Part shown: positions 11,375-23,000 of the stretch, piece by piece
Position numbering within the stretch: position 1 is the first letter of the stretch
Layout: each line of letters opens with the position of its first letter
Origin: Chrysopilus asiliformis
Taxonomy: Eukaryota > Arthropoda > Insecta > Diptera > Rhagionidae
Length of the DNA stretch: 64,000 nt
Direction of reading: 5' to 3'
Assembly: GCA_964034945.1 (NCBI GenBank)
Contig: OZ035962.1
Span: forward strand, 101,254,284-101,318,283
The notes under the pieces: model-generated
The model's database searches: none
The model's input: the letters and a program-made list of their open reading frames with translations, nothing else
What the model was told of the DNA's origin: nothing
Position numbers and translations under genes: made by a program

Positions 11375-12722
11375 ACCGTCGGTATAATTTAAAAAAAAAA
11401 TACTAAATAAAAAGTTGTTGTTGAGTACGAAAACCACTAGCCTCGTTCATTTATCGCAAACTAAATTTATGTCGCCCTCGGCCAAATTTTTTTGATTGGC
11501 AGGAAGTTTATTAAAACAATGTACTTATGCACCTTTAATAATATACGCCGATAAATGATAAAACAATGTTGAGAGATTGTGATTAAATCCTCTCTTATCT
11601 GTAATTTTATCAAATGAACTATAACCATTAAGAGGTCATCGGCAAAGAGGATGAGTTTTCCACGTATTTATGGTTCATGGCTGATCATGGAAAATCCATG
11701 TGATTCATTTTTTTTTTAAATTGTTTTCTAACTATTCACAAAATTTATCGGCTATTTAAAATGCGAGCAATAAGAAATTCGACACAAAAAATCCCGAAAA
11801 ACGAAGGGAAGGAAGGTCTCAAATTAACGTAACGTAATTTATGTAAAGCTTCTTCGGTGTTTTTAAAAACGTTTTCATTAAATGTTTAAAAATGGCATAA
11901 AAACATGAATCTGGAAGCTTTGAAGAGATTTACTACGTAAACATGTGGAGTTGTCGTGAAGCAATCCTTTCATTTTTTAAAAGACGGAAAGGCACACCTA
12001 TGCTAAAGAATTGCGTTTGATAAGAAATGTCAAATCTAAAATCGTTGGTATGCACAAAATTTTTGATAAAACAAACGGTTTTCATGAAAAACTACGTGAC
12101 GCACGATATAGATATCCTTTACTAGGATACACTCATCAAGTATTGTTGCGAATTGAGCTGAGCTAATTTTTTTTTTGGAGCGAAAGTACAATATTGTTGT
12201 TTTTTAAAAAAAAATTGAAAAGTTTTTCAGTTTTTTCAAAAAAAAAACAAGCTGTAAAAGTGCACTAAAAAATAATAATTTTACTTTGACATTTGGCGTC
12301 AAAAATAAAAGCAAAATTTGGCGTCAAAAATAGCGTTGAGTTTTTGTGTATCAACTTTTATCTTGCTTTTATTCTTGAGGCCAAATCTCTAACAAGCAAA
12401 GCTACTCAGGTTTCCCTCTCTGATTTAAATCATTTTCGGATATGTTATAGATTTAAATGATTTAAATCATTTTCGGGCGAAATATAAGGGACAAGTGTTT
12501 TTTATAGCGGTTAATTTACATATTTAGGGGGAAATTTCGACTGTTGAAATTGCCCTATTTTTTCGATTTTTAGCAAAAGATCATGACCTGGAATCTGACA
12601 AGGAGGAGTAAATTAAGGAAACAATTCAGATCTGACCAAACAAAAGTTTTTTCCCCATTAAATTTTTTTAGCTCGCATCCAAATCGGTTATTTCATCCTA
12701 TATCCCTTACCTCTCTTACAAA
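11375..12722. other. Intergenic region upstream of the GPCR
   Basis: AT-rich, with no credible ORF. Short motifs such as GCAAAATTTGGCGTCAAAAA and a duplicated GATTTAAATCATTTTCGG (about 12420-12475) are present but cannot be assigned. Confidence 0.4.
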
Positions 12723-13081
12723 TACACCCATGCCTCGATATACGGCCGAGATTGGTTCCAAAAATTTAGGCCGTATATCGAAACACCGGAACATTCTTTT
12801 AGGAAAGTATTGCATTTTATTTAATCAAAGTTGAAAAGCTCTAATCGCTGTACCACTTAATTAATGTAAAAACATTGTAAAATACTTAAATCTACAAATA
12901 AAAAAAAACCGTTGTTTAAAAAAAAAAGTATTGCATTTATTGATCGCAGTGCATTTCAATGTAATATTGTCCGATTTTTGACCGTTTATCGAATCAATGT
13001 GCAACGTATTTCAAAACTGAGACGCTATTCAAAAAGCGGAAGGCCGTAAAACGAGGGGCCGTATATCGAGGTATGGGTGTA
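12723..13081. mobile_element. MITE with TACACCCATGCCTCGATATA ends
   Basis: TACACCCATGCCTCGATATA at 12723 is inverted at 13062-13081 (TATATCGAGGTATGGGTGTA). GGCCGTATATCGA-type sequence also repeats internally. The ends start and finish with TA, consistent with a Tc1/mariner or pogo-type target. It has no coding capacity. Confidence 0.75.
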
Positions 13082-13215
13082 ATTCAATTAATAGCTCCTT
13101 TCTTTGTTTGCGGAATTAACGAACAATATGAAAAATATGTTTGGAAACAAAGATTTTTTTTGAAGAACTTTTAAACAAATGTTTAAATCCACGAAAAAGG
13201 TCTTCATACCTTTGC

Positions 13216-13453
13216 CTGGGCACCAATCTTGTATTCTGACGCGTCTCTGTCTTTCGACTTCGACGCAGCTTTTAACTATTGACTTCGCCATATCAGCAGC
13301 TTCAAATTTCCTGGAGTGACAGTCAGAATCACGTTTCGATTCATAGTGACGATTCCGGGATATTTCAAGCTGCAGATATGGCGATGTCAAGAGTTAAAAG
13401 CTGCGTCGAAGTCGAAAGACAGAGACGCGTCGGAATACATGATTGGTGCCCAG
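13216..13453. mobile_element. Fold-back MITE, copy 1 (CTGGGCACCAATC family)
   Basis: CTGGGCACCAATC at the left and GATTGGTGCCCAG at the right open arms of about 100 nt containing GACGCGTCTCTGTCTTTCGA and GCAGCTTTTAAC. A second copy of the whole element lies at 61391-61630 inside a Pacrg intron. ORFs read across it are artefacts. Confidence 0.8.
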
Positions 13454-13464
13454 AAAAATCTGTA

Positions 13465-13601
13465 AAGCCCAATTCAGAGTAACGATTGCGATTACGATTA
13501 GGCTTGAGATCAAAGCTTTCATTTTCCTATCGTTGAAAGATTTGATCTCATTGGTCGAGAAGCTTCAATCGTAATCGCAATCGTTAGTCTGAATTGGACT
13601 T
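13465..13601. mobile_element. Palindromic MITE, copy 1 (AAGCCCAATTCAGA family)
   Basis: AAGCCCAATTCAGAGTAACG at the left pairs with CGTTAGTCTGAATTGGACTT at the right. The arms contain GATTACGATT and GAGATCAAAGCTTTC. A longer, internally duplicated copy lies at 26939-27132. Confidence 0.75.
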
Positions 13602-13782
13602 AAGAGCGATAAACGTTAATCTTCTGCATATACAGTGAAACCTGTATAAGCTGGAAATCTGTCTAAACCGCAAATCTTTCAAGATGCCATGATTTTGTTT
13701 TCCATAGTAAATGAACCTGTGTAAGTTGGAAACCTTTCTTAATCGGATAAATTCCTCGTCATGTACGAGTATGGATAATGCA

Positions 13783-13956
13783 GGAGTGGTATTCCGTAGC
13801 TTGATTCAAGCGTTTGTTTAGAGTTAGAAGAAAAAGAGGTATTTTCTATCTCGGTTTCTCTCTGTCATTTATTTCGGTCAAAACAGAGACAGCGAATACT
13901 TCTTGTTCTTCTATCTCGAAACAAACACTTGAAACAAGTTACGGAATATCACTCCA
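13783..13956. mobile_element. Fold-back MITE (GGAGTGGTATTCCGTAGCTT)
   Basis: GGAGTGGTATTCCGTAGCTT at the left is inverted as AAGTTACGGAATATCACTCC at the right. Inner arms pair through AAGCGTTTGTTT and CTCGGTTTCTCTCTGT. It is non-coding. A fragment resembling a pogo-type end (CAGTGAAACCTGTATAAGC) precedes it at 13634. Confidence 0.65.
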
Positions 13957-14866
13957 GGTATTTATGTAGTAGCAATCAATATTATAAGCTCAAAAATAAA
14001 AGAAAAACAATCATAGATTTATGCATTTGATTTTATTAACATTTGAATTTTTGTATACAATCTTTTATCATATATTTTTATCTTTATTTTTTTATAATTT
14101 ATCTATTACTAAGGTACTCTTAAAATTCAAATTAAAAAAGTGTAATCGTAAATAAAGCAATTTCAATTTCAAGTTAAATTAAAACACTCGCATTTTAATA
14201 CGATCAAAAATAATTTACTTCAAAAATTTGCAATTTGCTGTCAAAAATGTTAAACAAATAAAAATTAGTTTAAAAAGTTTTGTTCAGTTTTATGGCAGAA
14301 TTTAAATCCTTTGCATATTTTGTAAATCATGTTCCTTTTTTTTTGAAAACAGAAATTTAATTACTAAAAAAAAAATACTTTCATTTCTCTCGATTTTTTT
14401 TTTTTAGTTTTTATGTTTCTCTTATTTGTAATTTTTTTACATAATCAGTTATATACCTTATCATTTTATTAAAATTACTTAAACTACTTAAATAATTTCA
14501 AAATCACAAATACGTTAATTTATCCTATATTCCTTCATTTAGGTTTCGTCCATCATTGTTAATAATTTTCAAATCAGTTTTTTAGACTCTTTTTGTTAAT
14601 TTTTCTGTATTTATTTTTGTACATTTCATTCTTGATTTCGTTTCATAGCTTCTGATCATTGTTTATTTTTGTATTGAAATTATTTATAGGCTCAATAGTG
14701 AGTTTACATTAGTGTGGCTTTAAAAGGAGCGACTGTTTATATACAAGGGTATTTTGATTTTTTTATAATATATTCTATGGTGATTTTTTTTTTTACTGAA
14801 AACGACTTTTGCAATTATATTGTTTTTTAAAACATAAAAAAAAAATTGAAAAACCGAAACAGAGTT
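13957..14866. other. AT-rich spacer
   Basis: Very AT-rich sequence with poly(A)/poly(T) runs. No gene, splice-consistent exon or repeat end was recognised. Confidence 0.4.
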
Positions 14867-14988
14867 TAAGGAGCTGTCCATAAAATGTGTCACGCTAAAT
14901 TTGGCGTTCACTCCTCCTTCTCTTGTCCCACTGTCACGTGGGGCGGACCTCCGCGCTGATGTGTGACGTATTTTTTGGACAGGCCCTA
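14867..14988. mobile_element. MITE (GAGCTGTCCATAAAATGTGT family), copy 1
   Basis: TAAGGAGCTGTCCATAAAAT at the left pairs imperfectly with GTATTTTTTGGACAGGCCCT at the right. A diverged relative is at 24310-24464 in Kdm4 intron 6, and a fragment is near 30600-30650. Confidence 0.6.
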
Positions 14989-15061
14989 AGACCTTTTTTA
15001 ATAAAATCAATTACACACTGAATGCATCTTAGGTTGGCTTTGGGGTGGATCTAAAAGTAAA

Positions 15062-15618
15062 GGGTCTTTCAATAAGGACATAACAATTTTGTATTTTAAT
15101 AAAAACGCACCCTAAAACTTCTTTTATGATCTGGCATTGCTAAAACGTCAGTCAAGGTTTACATTTTTATCATGGTGAAGTTCACGAACGAGCAACGTTT
15201 GGAAATTATTAAAACTTACTACCGAAATTCTGAGTCGGTGGTCACAATCGTGTAATCTCGAGAAATGGTCCGGTCGAATGGCCACCTCGCTCATGCGATT
15301 TAACGCCGTTGGATTTCTTTTTATGGGGTTATGTTAAGTCGTTGGTTTATGCCAACAAGCCAACAACATTAGAGGAGCTCAGGAACAATATCGAACGCGA
15401 AATTGCCAACGTTCCGGCCGATATGTGTGGAAGAGTGGTGGAAAATTGGCTCCAAAGAATCAATCTGCAAACGTGCTCGCAGTGGCCATATGAACGACAT
15501 CGAATTTCATACTTAAATGTAACATGTCCACTACACCTGGAATAAATTTCAGCCCGATATCTCAATTATTCTGTGTTTTATTTAAATACAAAATTGTTAT
15601 GTCCTTGTTGAAAGACCC
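15062..15618 (+). mobile_element. Internally deleted mariner/Tc1-type transposon
   Basis: The 557-bp element has near-perfect 32-nt terminal inverted repeats (GGGTCTTTCAATAAGGACAT at the left, ATGTCCTTGTTGAAAGACCC at the right). Inside is the first ~27 codons of a transposase (ATG at 15172, MVKFTNEQRLEII). The ORF then breaks at a stop near 15253 and continues with only the C-terminal part (SCDLTPLDFFLWGYVKSLVY to the TAA at 15543-15545). The central catalytic DDE region is missing, so the element cannot encode an active enzyme and is a pseudogene carrier. No clear TA duplication was seen at the boundaries as drawn. Confidence 0.8.
15252..15545 (+). pseudogene. Remnant C-terminal part of a mariner-type transposase
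   Basis: The open frame contains LTPLDFFLWGYVKSLVYA, typical of the end of the Tc1/mariner catalytic domain, followed by NWLQRINLQTCSQWPYE. The first catalytic Asp region is deleted and a stop separates this part from the N-terminal fragment that starts at 15172. It is non-functional as seen. Confidence 0.75.
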
Positions 15619-15771
15619 GATATATGTTTTCTTTGCTCACTCATCCGAGAGAATAAAAGGATAATTTTGCACTAAGATAAGTGTACATAATTCGAATCGT
15701 TGTTCCAAATATGAATCGCTCCTCTATATTTTGTGTGAAATAAGAAAACTAATCACCGTATCAAAGACTAC

Positions 15772-15900
15772 AGGCCCTATCACAGAATCCAATACGAATG
15801 GTTCGGATCGTAAACTCAATGTTGTTGTTAGTGTTTTATACCAACAACAACAATGAGTTTACGATCCGAACCATTCGTATCGGATTCTGTGATAGGGCCT
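15772..15900. mobile_element. Palindromic MITE, copy 1 (AGGCCCTATCACAGAATCC)
   Basis: The element is almost a perfect palindrome: AGGCCCTATCACAGAATCC through TCGTAAACTCAATGTTGTTG, then the inverse, ending GGATTCTGTGATAGGGCCT. A second copy lies at 33304-33434. Confidence 0.85.
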
Positions 15901-16337
15901 TACTTTCCGCAAATTTTTGGTGTTTACATTCGTAATTTATTGTTATTGTTTACTGTCAACAATTAATCAAGTGCGGTAAGTTAACGAATTCGTTTTTGAA
16001 ATCCACAGAAACAACTAAGGAAAATTGAATATCCATTTAAGCTTTTTAATAGCGACATTATCTTTTGCTGTTACTATAATATCTAAGGATTAAATAATTA
16101 ATTAAACTATCTTTGGAAAAAAAATCTTTAAAACGTTGATACTTGCTGACAATTCGAATTACGTACATTTGGAACAATTCTTTTTTTTTAAATTGAATGT
16201 TTTCGATAAATAAACACTTCAGCTTAATTAAACATTGTAAAAATGTTTGAAAATTTTCATGGTTAATTTACAATTTAATTCTAATCTCTTAGCTTCAAAA
16301 CAGCGATCGAAATTATGTACACTTAGCTTAACTGGTA

Positions 16338-16512
16338 TTAAGGCCTGTGTCCACATGGAAGTTTATTTGCAGAAGTCGCTTCTAGAAGAGATTTCTGGTG
16401 TCACAACTTCTGGAAGTTCACTTGCAGTTAGTGTTTCCACGGGAAAAACTTCCAGAAGTCTCTACTAGAAGCGACTTCTGCAAATAAACTTCCATGTGGA
16501 CACAGGCCTTAA
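16338..16512. mobile_element. TTAA-flanked palindromic MITE (GGCCTGTGTCCACATGG)
   Basis: TTAA flanks each side (16338-16341 and 16509-16512). GGCCTGTGTCCACATGGAAG is inverted at the right, and the arms extend through TTTATTTGCAGAAGTCGCTT. It lies beyond the 3' end of Kdm4. TTAA duplication suggests piggyBac-type mobilisation. Confidence 0.75.
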
Positions 16513-17034
16513 CAAACATACAATTTTGTTATATTCAGGTCGTGCAATATAAATGGTTTTACTAAAATATCCAAAGAAATTTTAATAATTCTCTGCTTTG
16601 GTAAGACAACTGTGCAACGTAAAAGAATTGGTTTAAATCGTTTTCTAAAAATATTTTTTTTAAATATCATTTACAATTTAATCAAATAATCTACATCGTG
16701 GCAATCCAAAAGAAAAACTCCCAACGACAAAAGTTGTTAAAAAATTAATATATTCTTCCAAAAAAAAAAAATCTTCAACAACTACAAAACGAAATCAAAC
16801 ACTTAAAACTTAAGATCCAAAGCTGAATACAAAAACAATTTAAAACTGAAGAATTTAAAAAAAAATCCATACAACTAAATTAAAATTAAGAAAAAATACT
16901 GAAAAAATAAATGAAAAAGATGAAAAAATATATGGTATAATAATTTTAATTATGTAAAATAGTTTCATTGATAACAAAATAAATGTGATTTATAATATAA
17001 AATCATTTTTCACACTCATATCCTCTTTTGTTTT

Positions 17035-17040
17035 TTTATT
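17035..17040 (-). promoter_or_regulatory. Candidate Kdm4 poly(A) signal
   Basis: TTTATT on the plus strand reads AATAAA on the minus strand 25 nt after the Kdm4 stop codon. Other signals further downstream may be used as well. Confidence 0.4.
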
Positions 17041-17064
17041 ATTTTGTATTTTAATTCTTCGTAC

Positions 17065-20000
17065 TTATGATAAATTTGAAGTGCCGTTCATCAGTTCAGC
17101 GGAGGAATTACTCTCAATAAAGTTATTTCGCTGATCTGAAAATTCACCATCTATTCGATCCGTACTAATGACAATCTCACCCGTCACACCGTTAAAAATA
17201 TTTTCACCCTCCAATAATTTATTTACGTCGTAACTTTCCCCGCTAATACCCTGCGAATTTCGTGTCCTGATTTCATTCGGGGATGAAACTTGATTCGGTT
17301 CGAAATTATCAACCTCAGCATTTATTTCGACCTCGAACGCGACTGGAAACGATGAATTCTCGTACTTTGTTGAATCAAGTGTGCCTGTGAAAGAATTCAA
17401 TTCGTTTTTCAAAAACACCACGTTGGGTTTCTGATCTTCAAAGATTGTTGACTCCTTTTTAACGATCGATAGATTACTGTAGGGCATGTATGGTAATCTC
17501 TCGCCAGTATTTAAAAGCGTTCTGAGCGAGCTATTTGCCGAATTTTCTACAGTACAGCTTTTTAGATCTGATGGTGAATTACTTCGGCTGGAGTTGCTGC
17601 CCGCCCGTAATTTAAGATTGGCCAGTAAAGCTTTTTGGAGAAGAGATTCATTAATAGGAGGTAGAGGTGATCTTGATTTCGACACATCTACCTCACCATT
17701 TACGAAATTGTCTCGAAACCTGAGATCCTGCTTTTGAACCTTCACAATTTTGTAGAAATTATCAACCGAATTGCCCAACGTGTCTACACGTTGTAAGCAA
17801 CTCGTCGATTGATCTTTGGGATGTATAATTACTTTTGTAACACGATTGTTCGCTTGGTTTTGTATTGGTTGGGTAGGTGTTGATTCCGCTGTCATAACCG
17901 GCGGATGAAAGATCTTCTTCGTGTTGGTTTTACAAATTGTGACATGAGCGTTGGAGGCGCCCGGCTTTAACTTTGCGCTACCTCCTGCATTTTCCATTTG
18001 AGCCATTAACTGTTGAATGTACTTATCCAAGTCTTTCCGTGGAGGTCCTATCTGTTCTACTTGATGGCTTGATGTAGATGCTATTGGGGATAATGATGAT
18101 GATGATGTTGATGATGATGTAGACGACACTTGATTGTGATAGTCCTGAGAATCAGGAATTGTCTTTGGTTTCCTTTGATAAGGAGTCGATTTCCTCTTTA
18201 CCTTGACCTTATCTTGCACAATTGCAATGGTCTTTATTTTATGGATATTATGCTCCAACAAAGGAAGCGACGTGGATATAGTGGGTCCATTATTATGCAA
18301 CATTTTGTAATTTAGTATCACGTCAGGAGATCTCAAACATTGGACTTCCTTCTTAAGATTCAATGGTTGATTATCAACGGAATTGCCGGCCAAAGAAGAT
18401 GTCGTCATTAATGTCGGATGATTGATTAAATTTGGTGACAAAGTGGGCGGTGCCTGAGATAAATTTGATACTATTCCGCGGAAGTTTGGCTGAAAGGTAG
18501 TCGGCGATAGTTTCGGTGGCCTCGAATTAATCATCGTTGCGGTAGATGAAGCAGACATTGCAGTAGCAGCAGCAGCAGCCAAATTCGGGATGAGTGATGG
18601 CGGCGTTGATTGTTGATGATTCACTAATGGCGACATTAAAATGTTGAGATATTCATTTTGCATAATATTTGCACTGGCGGCTGCTAGAATTGTTGCACAA
18701 TCCAATTGATTATCGCCAGTCATTATTAGATTTGGTAAATTATTCAAAATCGGATCATTGACATTTTTCAATGAAGCAAACAACTCACTTGGATTTTGCG
18801 TCAATATCGGTGATGGTGCAGAAGTGATTTTCTTTTTCTTTAGCTCATCATCAGCGGACTCTGCTCTCGCATTATTCATTATGAATTTATTGAATGTTGC
18901 CATGTAATCATTTCGCTGTAATGGCGTCTCTGGACGATACTTTGGCTTAGTTGGCGGAGTATAAGGTGGGGTTAAAATTGACTGACGCATTACTGAATCG
19001 TCTGAAATTAAAGAAAAACAAAATAAAATCAAAATTCTAGTGTCAGATAGGTATTATTGGTTTTTTTTTCTCTCTCTCTCAGATATGATTTTCTATTATG
19101 GTGAAACAAAAAGTGAAACTTAAAATGAAAATAAACAAAACGAAAAAAGCTTTTGTTCCCCAAAAAAGTTTTCTGACAAACATACAACAATTTCAGTAAT
19201 CCGTTCAATTAAACAATTTTATTACCCACCTACACTTGCACTCACTATTAGGAATTGTTTTTTAATCTATAGGTAAACTCATAAGAGCATAAATACTTCA
19301 AGAACTCCGAAAGAATAGCAAAAACTATAAAAATATTGATGTTTGGCATATTTTTTTAGTGTCTATTTTACTCCGACTGGCTCCAAATTTAATACAATCA
19401 GTAACGGATGGATACTTTGAAATCAAATTAACTTTAAACTACCGGCATTTTTTCATTACAATCATAGGTTTTGGTTTTGAATATTTGTCATAATATTTGG
19501 AAGCTACATATTCCCTGGAGCCGCCAAGATTGTGTGTGGCCACTCCGGCAGTCTAAAGGTTAAAGTCTTCGAAGTTTCAATATGTCACAGTTTTGCCAAT
19601 TCTGATCATTAGGACCTCTGAATCACAAAAAAAATTGTTAAATCACAACTTTTCGCAATTTTTGCCCATTTTCAAATCAAAACTAAATGTTTCCCGATTT
19701 TCCCAACTCCCATACAATTTTTTACAATTTCGCCAACTTTTCAAAAAAAAAATTTTTTTTTTGAATGGATTCTGAAAGATTTTGGTTTGATAAACATCTT
19801 TTCAGTTAATCGATCTTTAACACATTGACTGCCGAACCAATTTCGCAAATATTTAAAGAAAATGCCAATACGTGTAGACCTGTAGAATGTATGTATGTGT
19901 GTCTGCATGTATGAATGTATGTTTGTAGAATGTATACATGTAGAATGTAGACCTGGCTATCGCCTTGGCCTCTCCTGAAACTCAGTGCCATTTTTCATGT

Positions 20001-23000
20001 GCTATCAAAAATGATAGCCATGGCAGTCAATGTGTTAAAGGATTTATCATTCCAAAATTCATAGAAATTGCAATTTTCAACGTAGAAATTTGGTATTTAC
20101 CTTATTTTAAAGACATATAATGAGCCTACTAACAAAACTCGAGAACTAATAAGTAGAAAGTTAACTTTGGCACAGAATAAAGTTTTATTAAAATTTATAC
20201 CTTGTTCGAAAACAGGAAAAATTTAACCTAAGATGTTAATCTAAGGCCGGTTTGCGCGTACCGTTCTTAAAAAATTAAGTTGCGGTTAGCCTAATTAATT
20301 CCTAGAAATTCTGCTCCTTAGTTAACCCAGATATGCCTAAAAGTTATTTAGAAAATTAAAAACAAACGTTAAGGCAAATCTAATATAAATGGTATATTAG
20401 ATATAAAGGATATATTAGTTTCACCATACGGGTATAAAAATTAAAAAATTGATGTAAATTGCACTTTATTCGGTATAAAGGAAACAGTAATACTCTTAAA
20501 ATATGAATTGTCTTTCAAAAAGATAGAGTTTTGAGCCGTACTACATATAGTACATTAGGCATATCTGGGTTAAATTTAAGTTGAACATAGATTGCTAAGT
20601 TATGTTGGTGAAAACTGCTCTAATTCATATAACTGGAAAATATTTTTGCCATTTTCTCGAAAAAGGTTCATTTTTTACGAAAAATTGTTTTAATAAAAGG
20701 TATTTAAAATAAGATTCGATCTTAGGGTACGTCCATAGTGGTCATAAACCAGCTTCTCGGTTTATCGGTTTATCGCTTTCCAGCCGCCGGTTTACGTTGG
20801 ATAAAAATTAACCCGAGTAGGAATTGTCGCGTCCATAGTGAACCGGTTTCTCGCTTTCATAAGAATCAGCCGGCGTTTACCAGCTTTTACCGAAATAAAT
20901 TGTTAATTCTTGTTAACGCCGGTAACCAGCTACAAGCCTGATTTGGCAGTTGTTGACGTGAAAGTGCCATCGTATCTGCAGTACAGGCGCGAGATTCGCT
21001 ATGACCATCACCTGCAAGAATCACGTTGGTTATAAGTACCGGCGTAAATCTCGCCGGAAAGCTGGTGCGTGAGAAAGCGAGAAGCTGGTGCGCGAGAACG
21101 CGAGAAGCTGGTTCACTATGGACGTACCCTTACTTTTGTGTGAAATATTTGTGACTCCTAAACGGCTTGCCCGATTAAGGTGGAGTTGAATATTTTAAAA
21201 TTGACCAATTTCAAGAATTTTGACCTGAAAACTAAACTAACAGAACAACTTTGACAGAATTCAAAGAAAAAAAATTAATAGAAAAAAAAATTAATAGGAA
21301 AAAAATTAATAGGAGAAAAATTTTATAAGTAAAAAAACCACCCCACCCATAGGGTGAAAAAAAGTATTTAATTTTTTTAAAATATATATTTAAGAATATA
21401 TAAATACCTTTCCAAAATCCTCAATTCGACCTTAATCGGTTAAGCCGTTTAGCAGTTACAAATATTTAAAATTTAAAATGTACACCAATTTGTTTTTTTA
21501 CACAAAAATTTCAAAATTCCAAAGCGTTTGAGAGTCGCCGCCTAGCTGTTGTCCGATTGAGTTGAAATTTTGCACAAATCCTTTTTTTTTGTTGTTGTTG
21601 ATTGGAACAAGTAGGCGGGTGGGAGCTAAACTTTCAGAAACTTGAAAATAAGGGATATTCTAATACACACATTGAGATGTTGCGATCTAATCGAACTGAG
21701 TCTATGAACCGGGAACGTGTGGAGCTCCGTTATGATTTCGATTTTTAAAGTGATTTTGAAACAATAAAAGTCAACACGTTTTTTTCGTCGCACTGCGGAA
21801 AATCTGCCACTGCGGACTTATATTAGTCCGCAAGACTAGCGTTTCAAGCAATTTCAAGTCCGCATCTTTTTGGATGCGGACTCATTTTTTCCAGTAACAC
21901 ATTTCGAGGTTGTGAGAAAGAGAGTCCATGGAATTAAACCAGATTATCTTTTTTTACATATTTATCATTATTTGTTTGGAGAATATGAACTGAGAAATCT
22001 AAAATTAATTTGTTCATTTTTAAATATTTCTTAACTGCATTGAATGTACTTAAACCGAACTTGGAAGCTCCAACGGATTTGAAGTATCCATAAGAGAGTT
22101 CCTCTTTTGGTTCGCTTTACATTATTGTGAAGGAAAAACCCAACACTCGTCAAGATTTTAATCCCGAAAAATTAACAAACAATGTTAGCAAAAAGTCCGG
22201 TTTGACAGCTCATCGCATAGCATCGCATGCCATTGCGGACTCTCATAATACTGAATGTACTGCGAAGCAGACTAGCGACTTTGGTGTCCGCCAGAGTCCC
22301 ATAATAGGCCTATTAGTAAATTGTCATTGAAATTCGGAAGGTCCATAAAGCTAAAAACTAACGTGACTTTTTTTTACGAAACAGTATAGACTGTGAGATG
22401 ACTGTAAGCAACCATTGACGTAACATAAATATCTAAAACACTTTGTTTTAATTCATTCTTTTATTTTATCCTCGTTGTATAGTAAATAGCCTCATTTTTT
22501 AACTCATTTGATTTTCATAAATAATACCTAAAATCTTTGTCCATTAATTTTATTAATTAATTTCAAATATGATTTTTTTCCGAAATATTTTACACATTTA
22601 AAACCAAATCTTTTACAAAAAGAAAATACACTCAAATAAAAAATCACAAAATAAAGTTCATAATTAAATAGAAAAGTAATTCTCACAACACATGTACTCA
22701 GAAACTCATAAAATATGAATATGAAAAAACATGACATTGTAATGATATTTAAAAAATAAATTATAATGAATGTATAACTTTGAACTCCATGAACTTAAGA
22801 TCTAAATGAATGATGTTTGAATTGTGATGTCGATTCGTTCTTATCACAAAAATCGCTTTCCTTAATATTGATTTTAAAATCCTCATCTTAACAGCTAGAG
22901 TTTTACTATGATATCATTTTACCTTGCTTTTGGTTTATAATCGGTGGAGTTCGTCCGCTACTGCTACTGTTCGACGTTGAACTTTTGAATGGAGTGCACG

